47,216 nt of DNA, from the NCBI GenBank assembly GCA_003427395.1, contig BFEA01000028.1, positions 319,569 through 366,784 of the forward strand, given 5' to 3'. Below are positions 11,340-21,420 of the stretch, one piece after another. The notes below the pieces were generated by a model. That model made no database searches, was not told the DNA's origin, and saw only the letters and a list, made by a program, of their open reading frames with translations. The stretch is from Chara braunii. Lineage: Eukaryota > Streptophyta > Charophyceae > Charales > Characeae. Both the position numbers and the translations under genes were made by a program. Every line of letters starts with the position of its first letter. Position 1 is the first letter of the stretch.

Positions 11340-12089
11340 TACACTATGTCAAATGAAAAGCAAATGTTTGGTATACACATCCTAACTAATAATCGTAAGT
11401 TAAATGTAGCAAGATACAATCCTAAAGTCCCGTTGGGAATTGCCTCAATGTTGAAAGGAAAAGATAGCAATATGTCACAAGTAATGTCATGTTGTTGAAC
11501 CACTAAGAGTGGGATGGTCTCAGAGGGGGTGAATGCAGCCGAAGAATCGAAACTCCTAAGGGCAGTCACACACAAAAGTGGGATAAGTCATCAGGCTCAG
11601 GGTGAGGGAGTGGTAGCGAAGCAAAACCAATGACCCTAACAGATAGACCATCAAAGGGGGTAATGCTCGACGAAAGGTTGACACCATGCAGGGGCGACCA
11701 TGAAAGGGGAACTTAAAAGAGGGTGGACATCATATGCCTAACTGAAGGTATGCAATGGCCGACACTAGGGTGACGAGGGATGAAGTGGGTGAGGGAAACA
11801 TGCACACAACTCACCGACTGGGAGTTGTGTGTCCATGCCTATGCCTATAACGCTACGGTCCCAATGTCTATGCGATACCAACGGAGAGTCAAACTAAGAG
11901 AGACCCAACTAAGTGAGAACCATCATTCGACACATGCAAGGGAATGTACAGGGTAGGGTGGTGGCGTGAAGTAGTCACGTCCAAAGTAATTGAGGTCGAT
12001 AAGGTAGCTGAAGTCGTCGAAGTGGTCGATGACGTCGATGAAGTAGGAGTAGAGTCCATGTCGAAGCAGAGTCGAAAAACAGCGACATC
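11340..12089. other. Non-coding stretch at the 3' end of chromovirus copy 1
   Basis: No gene supported. Rich in GTCGA and GTCGAAG phrases at about 11,995-12,075, which on the minus strand follow the chromodomain tail. A 3' LTR would be expected hereabouts but nothing resembling the 5' LTR of the same element is seen, so the element is probably truncated. Confidence 0.4.
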
Positions 12090-12156
12090 CTAAAGAAGTT
12101 GATGATGGAGTACCTGATAGTGTGAGTCAGTAAGAAGATAGTATGTGGTCAAAGAG

Positions 12157-12603
12157 TCAGTCGTCGAGATACCACAGACGTCGACGAGTGCGCTGTGGAC
12201 GAGTGGAGGCGTCTGTCTCCTGCTGAAGAATTGTCTCAAAGGGAGCGGGCTCATCCTCAACAATCTCCTCAACAGGAGAAGGAGGAAGAGGGTCAGTTGG
12301 TTGAGTAGGAGCAGATGTCTCAGTACGACGAAGCATGATCATATGCACGCATCATCATCCGGGCGTGCTCCAAGAGTTCGTGGGGCTCCCAAGCCTCACG
12401 ATGGCCTTTCCAACGCACAAGGTACGTGATATGTGGAGGGGTATCCTAGGTACCTCGGTGAGAAACGATGTCAGAAACGATAAACTCCTCGCGATCATCC
12501 ACCATGATAGGTAGAGGGTACTCATAAGGACGTTCGGCGAAGCGCTCTGACAGTCTGAGATAAGAATGTCGCAAGGAGACGTGGTAAACATCGTGTACGC
12601 GAG
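12157..12603 (-). pseudogene. Chromovirus copy 1: chromodomain and C-terminal tail
   Basis: On the minus strand from about 12,600 the frame reads VHDVYHVSLRHSYL, the linker that normally precedes the chromodomain. It continues with EEFIVSDIVSHRGT, one stop (TAG, about 12,449-12,451), then YLVRWKGHREAWEPHELLEHARM. This has the hydrophobic first strand, the YLVRWKG strand and the WEP helix start of a chromodomain. The loop between WKG and WEP is a few residues shorter than usual. An acidic/Pro-rich tail follows to about 12,157. The fold normally reads methylated histone H3. Confidence 0.85.
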
Positions 12604-12607
12604 CTTG

Positions 12608-12970
12608 TCAAAGATAATCAAGTAGCTTCATACGTAATTTGATAAGACTAGTGACAGTATCAGCAACGATGGTCTGAAGGATGCGGCATGGACCGAAGAA
12701 GCGACACCTGAACTTGCGAAGCGTATCCACTTCGAGTTGCAAATGGCGTGCGTCGACAAACACATCGTCACCAACTTTGAATGAATGATCCATTCGTGAT
12801 CGGTTCGCTCGTGCAACCATGCGAGTTAAGGAGTCGGATAGACTCTCGTGTGTGCGCTTCATAATCGCCATCATATGGGCGATTCGATCGTCAAGCGCAA
12901 AATGTCTGAGCGCAACCGCGACGGTCGTAGGAAATCCGCGGGTACGCGAGGGTGGTAGCCGACGTGGCAA
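12608..12970 (-). pseudogene. Chromovirus copy 1: integrase C-terminal (GPY/F-type) region
   Basis: 120-codon frame. RIAHMMAIMKRTHESLSDSLTRMVARANRSRMDHSFKVGDDVFVDARHL is the helical stretch and beta-barrel entry typical of the gypsy integrase C-terminus. It is followed by KFRCRFFGPCRILQTI, the GPY/F position. It links the catalytic core (higher coordinates) to the chromodomain (lower coordinates), and about 100 bp of degraded sequence lies between it and the core. Confidence 0.87.
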
Positions 12971-13071
12971 TAGAATGGCGACATCCCCGTGGCTGGTGAG
13001 ACAACATGGTTGTATGCAATCTCCGCGTGGGCTAAGCGTAAGTCCTATTGCTGGTCAACCCTAACAAACTT

Positions 13072-13430
13072 TCAAATAAGATTACAGAGAGTTTTATTGG
13101 TGACCTCAGTCTGACCATTTGTCTGAGAGTAGTAAAAAGATGAGAACCGGAGTTGGGATCCGTACACCTCGTGTAGGCGTCGCCAGAATGTGCTAGTAAA
13201 GTGTGGATCACGGTCAGAGATGATGCTCTGAGGTAAGCCGTGATCTCTCACGACTCCGTTGAAGACCTCACGAGCGCTAATACGATAATGACACATGACA
13301 AAACGTGCACGCTTTGTGAAGCGATCGACGACGACCAAGATAGCATTATGATCGCGCTAAGTTAGTAGAAGGAGGGGACCAACGAAATCCATTGAGATGG
13401 ACTGCCAACGACCCTCTTGTATGGGTAGGG
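13072..13430 (-). pseudogene. Chromovirus copy 1: integrase catalytic core
   Basis: The DDE strand-transfer core. The first Asp lies in SMDFVGP (about 13,383-13,400). One stop follows, then VVVDRFTKRARFV. The second Asp is in ISDRDPHFTSTFWRRL (about 13,180-13,220) and the Glu in YYSQTNGQTEVTNKTL (about 13,085-13,130). All three acidic residues are present, so the core is degraded mainly by the single stop and the broken upstream domain. Confidence 0.92.
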
Positions 13431-13560
13431 ACTGAAGTAACCCATACAAAAGGTGATTCCCATTGTTCACCTCCTGGCAGCCCTGGCAGGTAGGACACTC
13501 CACGACGTAGGTTTTGACGAAGTCCTTGGACTTTGACGAGATGTATAGGCGGCTAGGTAT
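13431..13560 (-). pseudogene. Chromovirus copy 1: integrase zinc finger, Cys half
   Basis: The frame reads YISSKSKDFVKTYVVECPTCQGCQEVN, giving the CxxC of the HHCC finger just before the catalytic core. The His half is more than 1.3 kb away at about 14,880-14,960 because of an insertion. Confidence 0.85.
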
Positions 13561-13936
13561 CACCCACTGCCGCGGCCATGGGGTCAAGCTTTGGGGGCGA
13601 CCGAGTTCATGGCCACATTGCGGCCATGTTTTACACGGATTTTTCCCGTCGAAAATAATAGGCAAAAAAGAAGGGGTTGTAGGGTTCTTCAAATCCTACA
13701 ACCCCATATATTTTTTAAAGCAAACAAAGAATTTTAGGAAGTTAAAAAAAAATAAAAAACAGAAAAGGCGGAGATGAGAAATTTAAAAAAAAAAATTTTT
13801 TTTTTTTGGGCATTTTTGGTTGGCACTGCCTTGTCTTTTTCGATTTTATGTTTTTTTTTTTTTTTTTTTTTTGTAGTAAGAAAAAAATCAAACAATGAAA
13901 AAAAAAAACGTACTGTTATTTTGCAAGGACAATTAG

Positions 13937-14055
13937 TATGCGTGTGTGTGTGTGTGTGTGTCTGTGTGTGTGTGTGTGCGTGTATATGTGAATGTGTGTA
14001 TGTGTGTGGGTGTGGGTGTGCGTGTGTGTGTGTGTGTGTATGTGTGTGTGTGTGA
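13937..14055. repeat. (GT)n microsatellite running into an assembly gap
   Basis: Imperfect GT repeats with TA, CT and AA interruptions, ending directly at the gap. The gap may well be caused by this repeat. Confidence 0.95.
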
Positions 14056-14713
14056 NNNNNNNNNNNNNNNNNNNNNNNNNNNNNNNNNNNNNNNNNNNNN
14101 NNNNNNNNNNNNNNNNNNNNNNNNNNNNNNNNNNNNNNNNNNNNNNNNNNNNNNNNNNNNNNNNNNNNNNNNNNNNNNNNNNNNNNNNNNNNNNNNNNNN
14201 NNNNNNNNNNNNNNNNNNNNNNNNNNNNNNNNNNNNNNNNNNNNNNNNNNNNNNNNNNNNNNNNNNNNNNNNNNNNNNNNNNNNNNNNNNNNNNNNNNNN
14301 NNNNNNNNNNNNNNNNNNNNNNNNNNNNNNNNNNNNNNNNNNNNNNNNNNNNNNNNNNNNNNNNNNNNNNNNNNNNNNNNNNNNNNNNNNNNNNNNNNNN
14401 NNNNNNNNNNNNNNNNNNNNNNNNNNNNNNNNNNNNNNNNNNNNNNNNNNNNNNNNNNNNNNNNNNNNNNNNNNNNNNNNNNNNNNNNNNNNNNNNNNNN
14501 NNNNNNNNNNNNNNNNNNNNNNNNNNNNNNNNNNNNNNNNNNNNNNNNNNNNNNNNNNNNNNNNNNNNNNNNNNNNNNNNNNNNNNNNNNNNNNNNNNNN
14601 NNNNNNNNNNNNNNNNNNNNNNNNNNNNNNNNNNNNNNNNNNNNNNNNNNNNNNNNNNNNNNNNNNNNNNNNNNNNNNNNNNNNNNNNNNNNNNNNNNNN
14701 NNNNNNNNNNNNN
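14056..14713. other. Assembly gap (N)
   Basis: 658 unresolved bases. Nothing can be said about the content. Confidence 1.
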
Positions 14714-14850
14714 GGTTTGCGCAACCCCAATCCAATTCCGAAAACCTCACCCCTCCCCCCCACTGGCCGGCACGCGGCCGCACGGCCATGACCGCGGGGT
14801 TGCGGCCACGACCTCAGTCGGGGCCGCCCACAGCCGCCTTCTTGGGAGAT

Positions 14851-15105
14851 TCATAGATAGGCAACAAACACGAACAACCGTCTTGTGGACGCTTGGTCAT
14901 GAAACTCTGTTATGGCTTGGACACGGAGTTGTCCGATGGAGGGAACGCAAATACGTGGTTCTAAGTGACCATATCTACCATGCCAGTACACGAGGCCGTT
15001 CTCACCGAGCACGTATGAAGGAACGGTCTGACCGCGCCGCAGTATCGCGTGTATATTGTGATAATCCGGGCAGTGGTGGTACTGAGTGCGATACGTGTCG
15101 ATCAC
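14851..15105 (-). pseudogene. Chromovirus copy 1: integrase zinc finger, His half, and preceding linker
   Basis: The frame reads QYHHCPDYHN, then GENGLVYWHGRYG, then CVPSIGQLRVQAITEFHDQAST. This is the linker between RNase H and integrase, ending in the second His of the HHCC finger. It stops where the insertion begins. Confidence 0.85.
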
Positions 15106-15740
15106 CGACTGATCAGCAATGGTGACAGAGATGGCAAAAAGATGTATGGATTACTGACTGTGATCAGGACTGCGGGCCACGGCATCAGCGACGCGACTCG
15201 TTTCACCCTTGATAGGCTGAGTGGTGAAATCGAACTAAAATGTATCACGCACCAGCGCGCCTGTCAAGGGGAATGTTTAGGTTTCGTGAGAAAAGCCTAA
15301 ACAACTAAGTTGTTTGTGCGCACCGTGAAGGGCGCCCCGTGCAGATAGTGACTCAATGTCGGATAACATAAACTACTGCGAGAACCTCATGTTCATCGGC
15401 AGTGTAGTTTATATCGGCAGGCAGTGGCTGATGGGAGCAGAAAGCGATCGGACAATCTCCAACATGAGCCTTGATAGTCCCATCCTGATCGGGGAGTAAG
15501 TGATAGGAGGACTGCCAGTAGAGGGAAGTGGTGGAAGGATAGACGTCAGTCGAGAAGCAGTGTCGGCAGGAGGGGGGGAGAAGTGAGGAGTATGGGAATA
15601 AGATGAATCAGGAGGAGAACGAAACATCTGAGAAAGTACAACTATTGCTGCAAAATGTGACGCATCAGTGGTGATGATAAAGGGACGATAAAAATCCGGG
15701 AAATGAAGAACCGACGCACAAGTCACGGTCATCTTGAGGG
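15106..15740 (-). pseudogene. Chromovirus copy 1: RNase H region
   Basis: Start of the domain at about 15,650-15,735: TCASVLHFPDFYRPFIITTDASHFAAIVVLSQMF, the TDAS strand of Ty3 RNase H that supplies the first catalytic Asp. A Ser/Pro-rich insertion of about 40 residues follows, and then LMLEIVRSLSAPISHCLP with frame damage. Downstream coding is too degraded to trace up to the integrase linker. RNase H removes the RNA strand during reverse transcription. Confidence 0.8.
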
Positions 15741-16240
15741 CGTGAAGGGCGTCCTCGCAGAGGGGTGTCCAAAACCACAGTGTGTTCTTTCAGAGGAGGG
15801 TGGAGGTAAGGATGAACATAGGAATACCTAGCGTATCCCTGGATGAAATTACTATAGTAACAAGTAAGGCCTAGGAAACTGCGAAGCTACTTGACGGATG
15901 TGGGGACAGACCAATCCGCAATAGCAGTGATCTTCACGTCGTTCATTTGGAGCCCCTGGTCAGACATATGGTGTCCTAGGAAGTTCATTTTATGCAGGGC
16001 AAAGCAACACTAAGAAGTCATGCTTGCATAAACGTTGTTGGACATCGCGGAGGTGTCTGAGATGGTCTTCTAAGTTACGCCTGTAGACCAAGATGTCGTC
16101 TTTTTTTTTGTTTTTTTTTTTAAAGACATGCTCAAATCTATTCGTGGGGAGCAGCGCGTCCTGGGAATCGGGCCAAGCGTCCCATATGGAGACATGTAGA
16201 AAAAAATTATGAACAAATTGAAGTACTGGGGCCATTACCC
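15741..16240 (-). pseudogene. Chromovirus copy 1: reverse transcriptase, distal part
   Basis: At about 16,020-16,235 the frame reads VLQFVHNFF, then a degraded stretch with a poly-Lys run from T-runs on the plus strand, then DDILVYRRNLEDHLRHLRDVQQRL. This is the end of motif C and the following helix. Between 15,830 and 15,980 other frames give MNDVKITAIADWSVPTSVK and RSFLGLTCYYSNFI, the RT connection. At least three frame changes are needed. Confidence 0.82.
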
Positions 16241-16244
16241 GGTT

Positions 16245-16735
16245 TCGGCTTGAGAGTATGCTCCAGGATCATAAACAAACTGCTGAAAATTGGGATAGAT
16301 GATGAGAAAACTACGAATATAGATGATGAGGAAAACTACGAATTCTTTTTTACGATCACTAAACACCTCCTGAAATCCGCCCGCAATTCTCCGAACGCTC
16401 AAGTATCTAAGGAAGTTCCAGTAGATCATAACAAAGCTCAGAAAAACTGACTTATTCTCTGAAAAACTCATCCAGGCCTCACGCCCTCTATCCGCTAGGT
16501 TACAGAGCAATGCGACTCACTCCAACTCCGACCAGTGTCGTCATGTGTCAGGAACCGCCATTTGTCCCTTAGGATGACCCCGCATAGCATCCCCAAATCT
16601 CTTTACAAAGCCCCATGCCCTCACCTTGGGCAAGTTACAGGGCATCACCCCGGCTCCGGCCAACGTCGTTCTGGCATGGAACAGCCATGGATCCTGAATA
16701 TAACAGTCTAATTCCAGTGCAGCTTCGTATAAACC
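16245..16735. mobile_element. About 490 bp insertion inside the RT of chromovirus copy 1
   Basis: The RT frame runs from the DLRSSYHQ block (about 16,740-16,763) and is next recognisable at VLQFVHNFF (about 16,230). In copy 2 the sequence continues directly from this block into the next RT residues, so about 490 bp here is extra. It contains a degenerate direct repeat at about 16,490-16,555 and 16,622-16,690, marked by GTTACAG, AACTCCGACCAGTGTCGT versus GGCTCCGGCCAACGTCGT, and GGAACCGCCAT versus GGAACAGCCAT. It also holds GATGATGAG repeats. Origin unknown. Confidence 0.55.
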
Positions 16736-17165
16736 ACCAACAGTCCCTCAGAGTCCTGGTGGTAACTGCTGCGAAGATCAATCTTTGTGAAGAAGCGGTT
16801 GCCTGCCAGATGGTCAAACAACTCATCCGTGCGAGGCATGAGATAGTTATTCTTAACCGTGTAACGGCTAAGACCGCGGTAGTTAATGTCGAGGCGGAGA
16901 GTTTCATCCCATTTGCAAGCAAAGAGGACGGGTGCATCCCAAGAGGAGTTATTAGGTTAAATAAAACCCAATCGAAAAAACTCCTCAAACCGATACTTGA
17001 GTTGTGTCACCTATGGAATCGAGAGTCGGTAGGGTGCCTGATGGTGGACATGATAGTCAGGCAAGAGCTGGAAGGAATGATCAACACCACACATCGGAAT
17101 GATCCCGCTATAGAAGAAGTATGGGAAAAAAATATCGCGGTACTCTCAAATCAGATCGTGGACGA
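16736..17165 (-). pseudogene. Chromovirus copy 1: reverse transcriptase, proximal part
   Basis: Minus-strand frames give PMCGVDHSFQLLPDYHVHHQAPYRLSIP, FEEFFRLGFI, APVLFACKWDETLRLDINYRGL, and [27 protein letters not shown]. These are the fingers and motif A of Ty3 RT, and the catalytic Asp in KIDLRS is present. Two stops lie in between. Collinear with copy 2 at 30,740-31,130. Confidence 0.9.
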
Positions 17166-17905
17166 CGGGCTCTAAGTCGGTCGTGAACCTCGTGAGTTCC
17201 TCAATGTCGGCGTTGGCACGAGACATATGTGTAGACTTGGCAATGAACGGTGTAGGGACCAAGAATGTCGAGGGGTTATCCGCAGGCTGAGTGAATGTAG
17301 AGATAGGAGCCGTGAAGATGGAGGAAGGGTCAGGGGGACCAGACTCCAAAGGGATGAGCTCAACCTCTGGGCAGAGTGGATCATAGCGAAGAAGATCAAT
17401 GACGTTCACTGAGTAGAACGTGACATCCTCCTGACGTATGAAGTAAGTGAACGGACGAGGAGAAGTGAAGGTGATGTATGGGTGGGACCCAGAGGAACGA
17501 GGGTCTTGGGGAGGTAGGTCGGGAGGGGTGTCGCTCGTGGTTCCAATGAAGGGGACTCGATAGGTTTGGCCACACTTTGTTTTGAGAAGGAGTGTCTCGG
17601 TCGCCCATTCGGCCTTTGTGCCATGGAACTGGCGAGACTAGGGAGTGCCAAGGATAAAGTCGTACCCAGTCTGTAGCACATCAAAGTATGCGGAGAAATG
17701 GTAGCGTTGAGGCGCCTGGGTACTATCCGGTGGTTGGAGGGTGAGGAAAAAGTGGAGGTAGGGGACCGTCTGATCGAAAAAGCGTTGTGTCGTGTTTTCT
17801 TAGAGGGTAACAGAGATAGGAGAACGAGACCCGAAGGTAGCTAGACGAGCTTCCTCAACCAGGCGAGGGTGAACGGAATCTCCCTGCGAGCCGAAACCTC
17901 TCAAA
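17166..17905 (-). pseudogene. Chromovirus copy 1: aspartic protease and linker
   Basis: Retropepsin-type region that would cut the polyprotein. At about 17,640-17,720 the frame reads RYHFSAYFDVLQTGYDFILGTP, the C-terminal retropepsin strand. Upstream, SVHPRLVEEARLATFGSRSPIS is the sequence that follows the catalytic triad. The triad position itself (17,890-17,898) reads Gly-Phe-Gly, whereas copy 2 has Asp-Ser-Gly, so the catalytic Asp is lost. Downstream is a Pro/Ser/Thr-rich linker to the RT, broken by stops. Confidence 0.83.
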
Positions 17906-18072
17906 GCGCGATACACCCTCATAGATGTCCCCCAGTGGATGAAAATGATGGGCAGGGTGCGATCAAGGTCAGAGAATGGAGCGAGAAAACGGCGCAGGAC
18001 GTTTATGTGTCTCGTGATTCGCTCCTGACAGTGTATAAGAGAGGGTACGTTTCACAATCACACTCTCGATAG

Positions 18073-18243
18073 CATAGCACCGAGAGATAACCCCCTCAAA
18101 GCATGTGTCAGTCGACACTTAAATGTCGAAAACGACCCCTTAAATCATTGAGGGGTGCATGATTATGGGTATAGTACACCATCACTACAACTACTTGTGT
18201 ATTCATGCATGGCTAGTTGATATGACAAAGCCTACGTCGCCGT
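18073..18243 (-). other. Short leader between LTR and protease, with no gag
   Basis: Only about 170 non-coding bases, followed by about 170 bases of possible gag/protease junction, separate the LTR edge from the protease. A normal chromovirus has 1 kb or more of gag here. Copy 2 has the same arrangement (32,684-32,851). Beside the LTR edge the minus strand reads ACGGCGACGTAGGC, which is where a primer-binding site should lie; the tRNA is not identified. Confidence 0.65.
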
Positions 18244-19153
18244 TGTCGAGCACGTCGGCTCCCGCCTTTTTGCAACGGCTATGTCACGCAAGTGTAAAAC
18301 ATAAACAAAACAGAGTCAATTCAGGGACGACGCATAAATAATCCCATGAGTCATCGAGATGGGTGAGATTGAGTCGTCCCTTCGCCACTCTAGCCGGGTG
18401 CGCCAGTTGTACATCCCGCAATCCCCGACATAATGATAGGTTTCTACGGGGCATAAACTTTCCTTCCCTAAGGGGTTGTCACCACGCTTAGGGGTGTATC
18501 CCTACCGAGCTACTAACCCACGTATGAAAATTTTTATACGCAATCGTAGAGGTAAGTCAGCTGAGGGCATTTGCTCATTCACTGTAGTATGGAAAACGCT
18601 TGGTTAAACGCCGAGTGGACCCGAATGTCGTCCGTTTCCTGGGCGTTGATCTCCTAAGTACGGAGCGTACATTGGTCGACTAGGACGGTCTTAACCAAGC
18701 GTGAAACCCATAAAATAATCTTAGTGCCTTGACATTTTTTTTAAAACAAAACAGTAAAGTCAATACACCTTATATCATATCATGCAAGATTGGGTTTTCA
18801 ACTTGATGAGATGGTTTGCCGAAGTTATTCTTCGCAACCTATATGAATGAAGATATTTATACTACCATTTTCTGATACAGAAGCTCACTATTGACAAAAA
18901 GAATTAGAAAGAACCAACATTTGAACTCCCGGTTCATTGTTTAACTTAGTAAAGGTTTTTCCTCATTTCAATCAATGTATGCATGACATACATTGGTACA
19001 CGTTTAATTACCCCTCAATGCATAAGCATGACAGTGCAATCATCAGGATAATCTAGATAATATTCATCCAGTTGGTCCTATTTACAATGTTGTTTTTTTT
19101 TTAATCCTCGGAGAGTCATATAGACACGACTCTATCATAGGGACACTCAATGT
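18244..19153 (-). repeat. Chromovirus copy 1 LTR, 3' segment
   Basis: Collinear with 32,852-33,790 of copy 2. On the plus strand it begins TGTCGAGCACG, so the LTR in element orientation ends in CGACA. Shared landmarks are a block with ACATAAACAAAACAGAGTCAA, CTTTCCTTCCCTAAGGGG, and the ATCCCTACCGA block. Includes an 11-bp inverted repeat (18,597-18,607 with 18,691-18,701). Confidence 0.85.
18597..18701. promoter_or_regulatory. Inverted repeat within the LTR (possible RNA hairpin)
   Basis: CGCTTGGTTAA at 18,597-18,607 is exactly complementary to TTAACCAAGCG at 18,691-18,701, with 83 bases between. Copy 2 keeps most of it (CACTTGGTTAA against TTAACCAAGCG at about 33,221-33,326). A role in transcript folding is possible and unproven. 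Confidence 0.55.
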
Positions 19154-19626
19154 TGTCGAGCGCATCGGTCCGGCACCGCAAAAGGCAGCGCGGGACCCTC
19201 CCGGCCGCGTCATGCAGGAGTTGGTTTTAATCCTTCGTCGCGAATATACATGGAGCTTCTGCAAGCCGCTTCGGTCGAGTGTGCCAACCATACCTCCCGC
19301 GAGCCCCTACGACAGGATAGGGCCTACACGAGGCACAACTTACCTCCACCTTACGGGAGCTGTCACCTCCCTTCGGTGGGCGTATCCCTGCCGAGCTACC
19401 AGCCCACAGTACGAAAGCTAATCAGTTGCAATCGCAAAGGTGGACCAGCCGAGGGCGTTTCTCGTTCGCTGTAGCATAGGGGGTACGCGCGGTATTACGC
19501 CTCTGTCGCGCCCGCATGCGAACCGTCAACTTGAGGGTTCGAAGTCCCAGGCGCGGCCCGTCGCCGGTCGATTAGGACGTATCCCACTCACCACGCATAC
19601 ACCACTCTACGAACGCAAAAAAATAA

Positions 19627-19644
19627 AACACACACACACACACC
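19627..19644. repeat. (CA)n short microsatellite
   Basis: Eighteen bases of alternating CA within the nested insertion. Confidence 0.9.
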
Positions 19645-20780
19645 TCAAACAACGCGACAACACTCCTAGTCCCTTCAGTAGTCATCCCATAACTCTCCGA
19701 TGCGGAAATCGAGTGGGCGTCGCGCGCGAGACTTAGTGTAAAACCGCGTGGACACAGCGCTAGCTCACATCGACTCGCAATGCAAGCGCACGCAAGCAGT
19801 CGCAATGATGGCGTACAATGTAGTGCCCATAATCAAGCGGTCCCTCGTGGATCCGAGTACCGCTTATGACACTCAAGTGTCAGACTCGAAGTGTCGTGAG
19901 GACCTAACCCCTCACCATTTTGCACGGCTGAAGGAATAGTCGTGCAGCCGCCGCGAGACCTCCGACTTTTGGTCTGAGCGTCTCGGTAGGCAGGGCAAAT
20001 AGGCTCTGCACGGGGGGCAGATTCCTTCCCTGCAGAGTCTAGGGCTTGGGATGTCCTAGACAAAGACCTTGAATCCCGGCCCAGGACCAACTTCCGACTA
20101 TAAAAATCTCTAAAAAGCAAAGGATAAAAGAGAGTCTCCCTTATCTCTCAAGCCATAGTCTGGCTAACCCCTGCGCACGATCACAGTAAGCCGCGCGCAT
20201 ACCCAAGGCACATATAAATATATACACAAGGTTTATTTATATAGGACGATCACTTCTCACAGTCACAGTGGGACTCCTCTCAGCCATATATGTATGTAAT
20301 CGGAGGCAGTCACATCCCGATTCCGCACCACAAACATACCTGCAATCACATCAAAGGTCCAACAAAAGTTCACGCACTACACGGGGTCAACCTCAACCAT
20401 TCTCTATGGTCATACCCCTTGCTTTAGCCATACAAATCTCACTCTTGTGCAACTCCCCGAAATAAATACCAAGTACTTTAGTTAAATGACCATTCAATAA
20501 AGTCCGGGTGAAAACACAATGAAACAATTCAAACCACAGGGCTAAAGCCTTTAGGTTGAGTGACAAGAGTGAATTGGAGTCGAATCGTAAACCAACGAAT
20601 CGGCAACCGACCTGTAACACAAGACAGACCAATCCCCAGGCTAAACCTATAAGTCCATGGAGGATAATTCTCATATCACGATCTCACTCAAAGATCTACC
20701 TGACTGACTAGGCCTAAATCTACCTTTAGGCGGTGCCCAAAGCAAAGGTAGATCCTGGCAAAACCTCCCCTATACAGAGT

Positions 20781-20810
20781 GGATCGCCCGAATCGCCACC
20801 TGTCAAAATA
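20781..20810 (-). other. LTR edge with primer-binding-site-like sequence
   Basis: On the minus strand a sequence ending TATATTTTGACA (20,812-20,801) abuts GGTGGCGATTCGGGCGATCC (20,800-20,781). LTR 3' ends in CA followed within a few bases by TGGCG-type sequence are the normal LTR/PBS junction of plant Ty3/gypsy elements. The tRNA is not identified. This would place 20,801 upward in an LTR and 20,780 downward in an internal leader. Confidence 0.5.
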
Positions 20811-20827
20811 TAATTTATCCCTTTTAA

Positions 20828-21145
20828 ATTAAGAAAATTTTGGCAGCGCTTTCCATAGGAAGGGTGCCTTTCCAAAATTTATATCAGTTCGAATGTGAAA
20901 ACAGAAATAGTCTTTGACCTTCCAAAGTTCAATTTTGTCTAACTCTCTGAATTAGCAAAAATTTGGGCAGCACTCCCTTTAGAAAGGGAGACTTTCCATA
21001 TTTTTACTAAGCCATATATGAACTTTAGACAAGTTGAACTTTGAAAATTCAAAAATTGACTAACTCCTTGGATTTGTAAAAATTTCGGCAGTGATTCTCG
21101 TAGAGAAAGTAACTTACCAAAATTTATACAAAGCCAAGTATAACA
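20828..21145. repeat. Three tandem ~121 bp units, each with a hairpin of different sequence
   Basis: Units begin near 20,830, 20,953 and 21,075 with the phrase AAAATTT(T/G/C)GGCAG. They close with ACTTTCC or CTTTCC and, in units 1 and 3, CAAAATTTATA. Between the conserved edges each unit has its own inverted repeat. Unit 1 pairs CTTTCC with GGAAGG, unit 2 pairs CTCCCTTT with AAAGGGAG, and unit 3 pairs TTCTC with GAGAA. Confidence 0.65.
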
Positions 21146-21420
21146 AAAGATCCAAAAAAATGCGAAACTTGATTTAAGTAAAAAAACGTAGCTCAGAAAA
21201 TGCAGGAATTGAAACTAATTCATATGGCTCTACCACGTGGCGAGCGACTAAAGCAACTACCTATCAAACTGAAGCTTAGACCGAGTAGTAGCCTCACTCA
21301 GTCACATGCAGGTCAGACCACAAAAGTAAGTACTCTCGCCATCCCAAAGTCAATTTAGCAAACAATAGTCCATGATCTTTCAATGATTTAGCCCCTTATA
21401 CCCAACTTACATACGGCGTA

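Larger units (their letters stand above)
13560..14850. mobile_element. Insertion splitting the integrase zinc finger (T-run, GT array and assembly gap)
   Basis: Between the Cys half (13,431-13,560) and the His half (from about 14,880) lies DNA with no place in an integrase. It contains T-runs at 13,795-13,807 and 13,852-13,872, a GT array at about 13,940-14,055, and the N gap. GGCCGC/CATGGCC-rich flanks occur at about 13,568-13,630 and 14,755-14,815. The element type is unknown, and the two flanks show only weak inverted resemblance. Boundaries are estimated to within about 20 bp. Confidence 0.6.

Noticed and set aside
13734-15125. Long open frames crossing the first N gap
   Set aside because: They are mostly undefined residues plus Val-Cys or Thr-His runs from the GT array; no gene can be supported across unresolved bases.
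19470-19550. tRNA-like gene with A-box (TAGCATAGGGG) and B-box (GGTTCGAAGTC)
   Set aside because: No convincing acceptor or anticodon stem and a T-loop of the wrong size; the related LTR at 18,570 has no such boxes, so chance is likely.
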